A DNA stretch of 64,000 nucleotides from Myrica gale (Eukaryota; Streptophyta; Magnoliopsida; Fagales; Myricaceae). The stretch lies in NCBI GenBank assembly GCA_963930655.1, contig OZ005610.1:23257001-23321000 (forward strand), written 5' to 3'. Below are positions 62,535 through 64,000 of the stretch, one piece after another; the stretch's first letter is position 1; every line of letters starts with the position of its first letter. Made by a program: the position numbers and the translations under genes. The notes below the pieces were generated by a model, which was not told where the DNA came from, did no database searches, and saw only the letters and a program-made list of their open reading frames with translations.

Positions 62535-64000
62535 GACAAATACCGCGCAAAGTCGCAAGCATGTCGTAAGATCCTTTACTCTATTTTTGTTCATATCTGT
62601 GTCACGAAAACTACATTCAATTGGATGCAGCCGTCTAGTTATCATACTGATATTCTTTCACTAGAGTTATACTTACATGAATCAGAATATTGATAGCGGC
62701 TGAATCAACACTGTGTTCGGCATTTCTCTGTATGACTCATTTTAGTGAAAAAAAGATGTCGAGCAAGCATGAACATCTAAGTTTTTTTTTCAGCGTTATA
62801 TTAGTAACGCCCACCAATTCTATAATTACTTCCGATAGATCAAATCATGTTGAAGCAAATATTCTGCTTCTCAGTAACTGCACATTCTGATTACGACCGA
62901 ACCACCATGGGAGTATGGGACGCACGAAATAGACGAACATAAATCATCTTTAATTTGTTGGTGGATTCAATTCGGAAAGAGATAGACATGGCATAAAGGT
63001 AGTATTGAATGCTATGAGACTCATATGATCTATCAGTAAGAATGAACTATCTAATTCGGCAACAAATTGAAGAGGATCACGTACGTTTAATTCTGGGTAT
63101 TTTTTTTCTTGGTTAATCTTGGGTAATCTATATATGGTCACAAAAACCAAAACTTGGAAACGTACTTGATGACTTCATGGCCTCCTTAGTCTGTCGCAGG
63201 CATCCCATAATACATGTTTTGTCCTAATGATTGTCCAACGAACAATCGTCATTTTTTTTTTGTGTAAAAGGGCCTTCATTGGCTGCCTTTCAGCTGACTC
63301 TCTCCATTGCATTTTCATATTCGCACCATTATTAGTGTTGTCTCATTAATAAAGTATCAAAGGATTATCATCACTTTCCTAAGGATAAGCAAGGGATGGA
63401 TTGCTTACCAAGGCAAACAGACTCACTCGTGCGCACTTCTCTAATTGATTAAACGATGCCAGAGGGCTCAATTATTTGGGATTATACTTTGTTCTCTTAA
63501 TGCAACGAGTAGATTAGCCCCCTACACGCTTTAGCAGCAAAGAAATAAAAGTATTAGACAGAGAGACAATCTTTAAACAAACTCCAATCAGAGCATGCGG
63601 GTGAGGAATTCATTGATCTTAAACACCCCAACCATTAGAATAATCAAGAAGTTGGCGGCACAAAATGGTGTCTGCTGCTCCACCGAATCCCATCTTTATC
63701 TTCTTTCCCAACATGTTTGTCCAAGCATTTTGTGCAATAATGCACCTTTCTAATTGCTGTTATGCACTGGCTTGTTCCTTATCTGTTGTCAATGGCAGAA
63801 GCTTGGACCAAATTTATAAGCTCTAAAAATGAAGTGGGTATCATGAAGTTTTAGACACCACCAATGGGGTTTAAGCTCTCCTTCTTGGAAATTCTGCTGC
63901 GTCGATCGCGAGAGTCAACATCAACCCAACAAATTTATAAATAAATATTATACACATCTGTGACAGACGAAACAATGGGGACGGTTTTTATTCAAAAACC
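62535..64000. other. SOQ1 3' flank and intergenic, no gene
   Basis: The first few hundred bases are probably 3' untranslated sequence. No further gene, RNA or transposon end was recognised up to the window edge; frames at 62690-62890 and minus 62950-63150 are featureless. Confidence 0.4.

Overview
This window reads as nuclear DNA of a dicot-type flowering plant. It is AT-rich. Genes carry many GT-AG introns, plant-specific genes are present (a chloroplast SOQ1, a chloroplast ferroportin-like transporter, a pectinesterase), and the transposons are typically plant (Ty3/gypsy with a Met-tRNA primer site, L1-type LINEs, a hAT element, a tRNA-derived SINE, a TRIM, MITEs). Six protein-coding genes could be rebuilt exon by exon. 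Every reconstruction keeps frame through all junctions and gives a length close to the known family.

Layout: (1) 88-3277, minus, APC11, the RING-H2 subunit of the anaphase-promoting complex, in three exons; its first intron looks U12-type and carries a SINE. (2) 6554-9629, minus, an INO80B/Ies2-like chromatin-remodelling subunit with PAPA-1 and HIT zinc-finger regions and a probable leader intron. (3) About 10.9-27.3 kb is a transposon island. It holds a long-TIR element carrying a broken LRR receptor kinase fragment, a truncated reversed gypsy gag, a complete LTR element with matching 5-bp target duplication but no reverse transcriptase, and a LINE interrupted by a hAT element, each of the last two with its own target duplication. 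(4) 27734-31718, minus, a 652-residue kelch-repeat protein in nine exons. (5) 37050-43598, minus, MAR1/IREG3 in 13 exons, with a young-looking 5'-truncated LINE in intron 3. (6) 44432-45856, minus, a secreted pectinesterase in five exons. (7) 48156-62534, plus, SOQ1 in 28 exons; intron 5 holds both a Tourist-like MITE and a miniature LTR element (TRIM).

The six genes do not form a pathway; their co-location looks like ordinary plant gene order. MAR1/IREG3 and SOQ1 both act in the chloroplast, but I see no shared regulation. I found no clearly new multi-gene system. The strongest second-look items are the APC11 intron with a U12 donor and non-AG-type boundary, the nested and gene-capturing transposons, two GC-AG introns, and a nearly identical inverted copy of an INO80B intron segment about 3.4 kb from its source. 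All identities come from reading motifs and remembered family features; no database search was possible.
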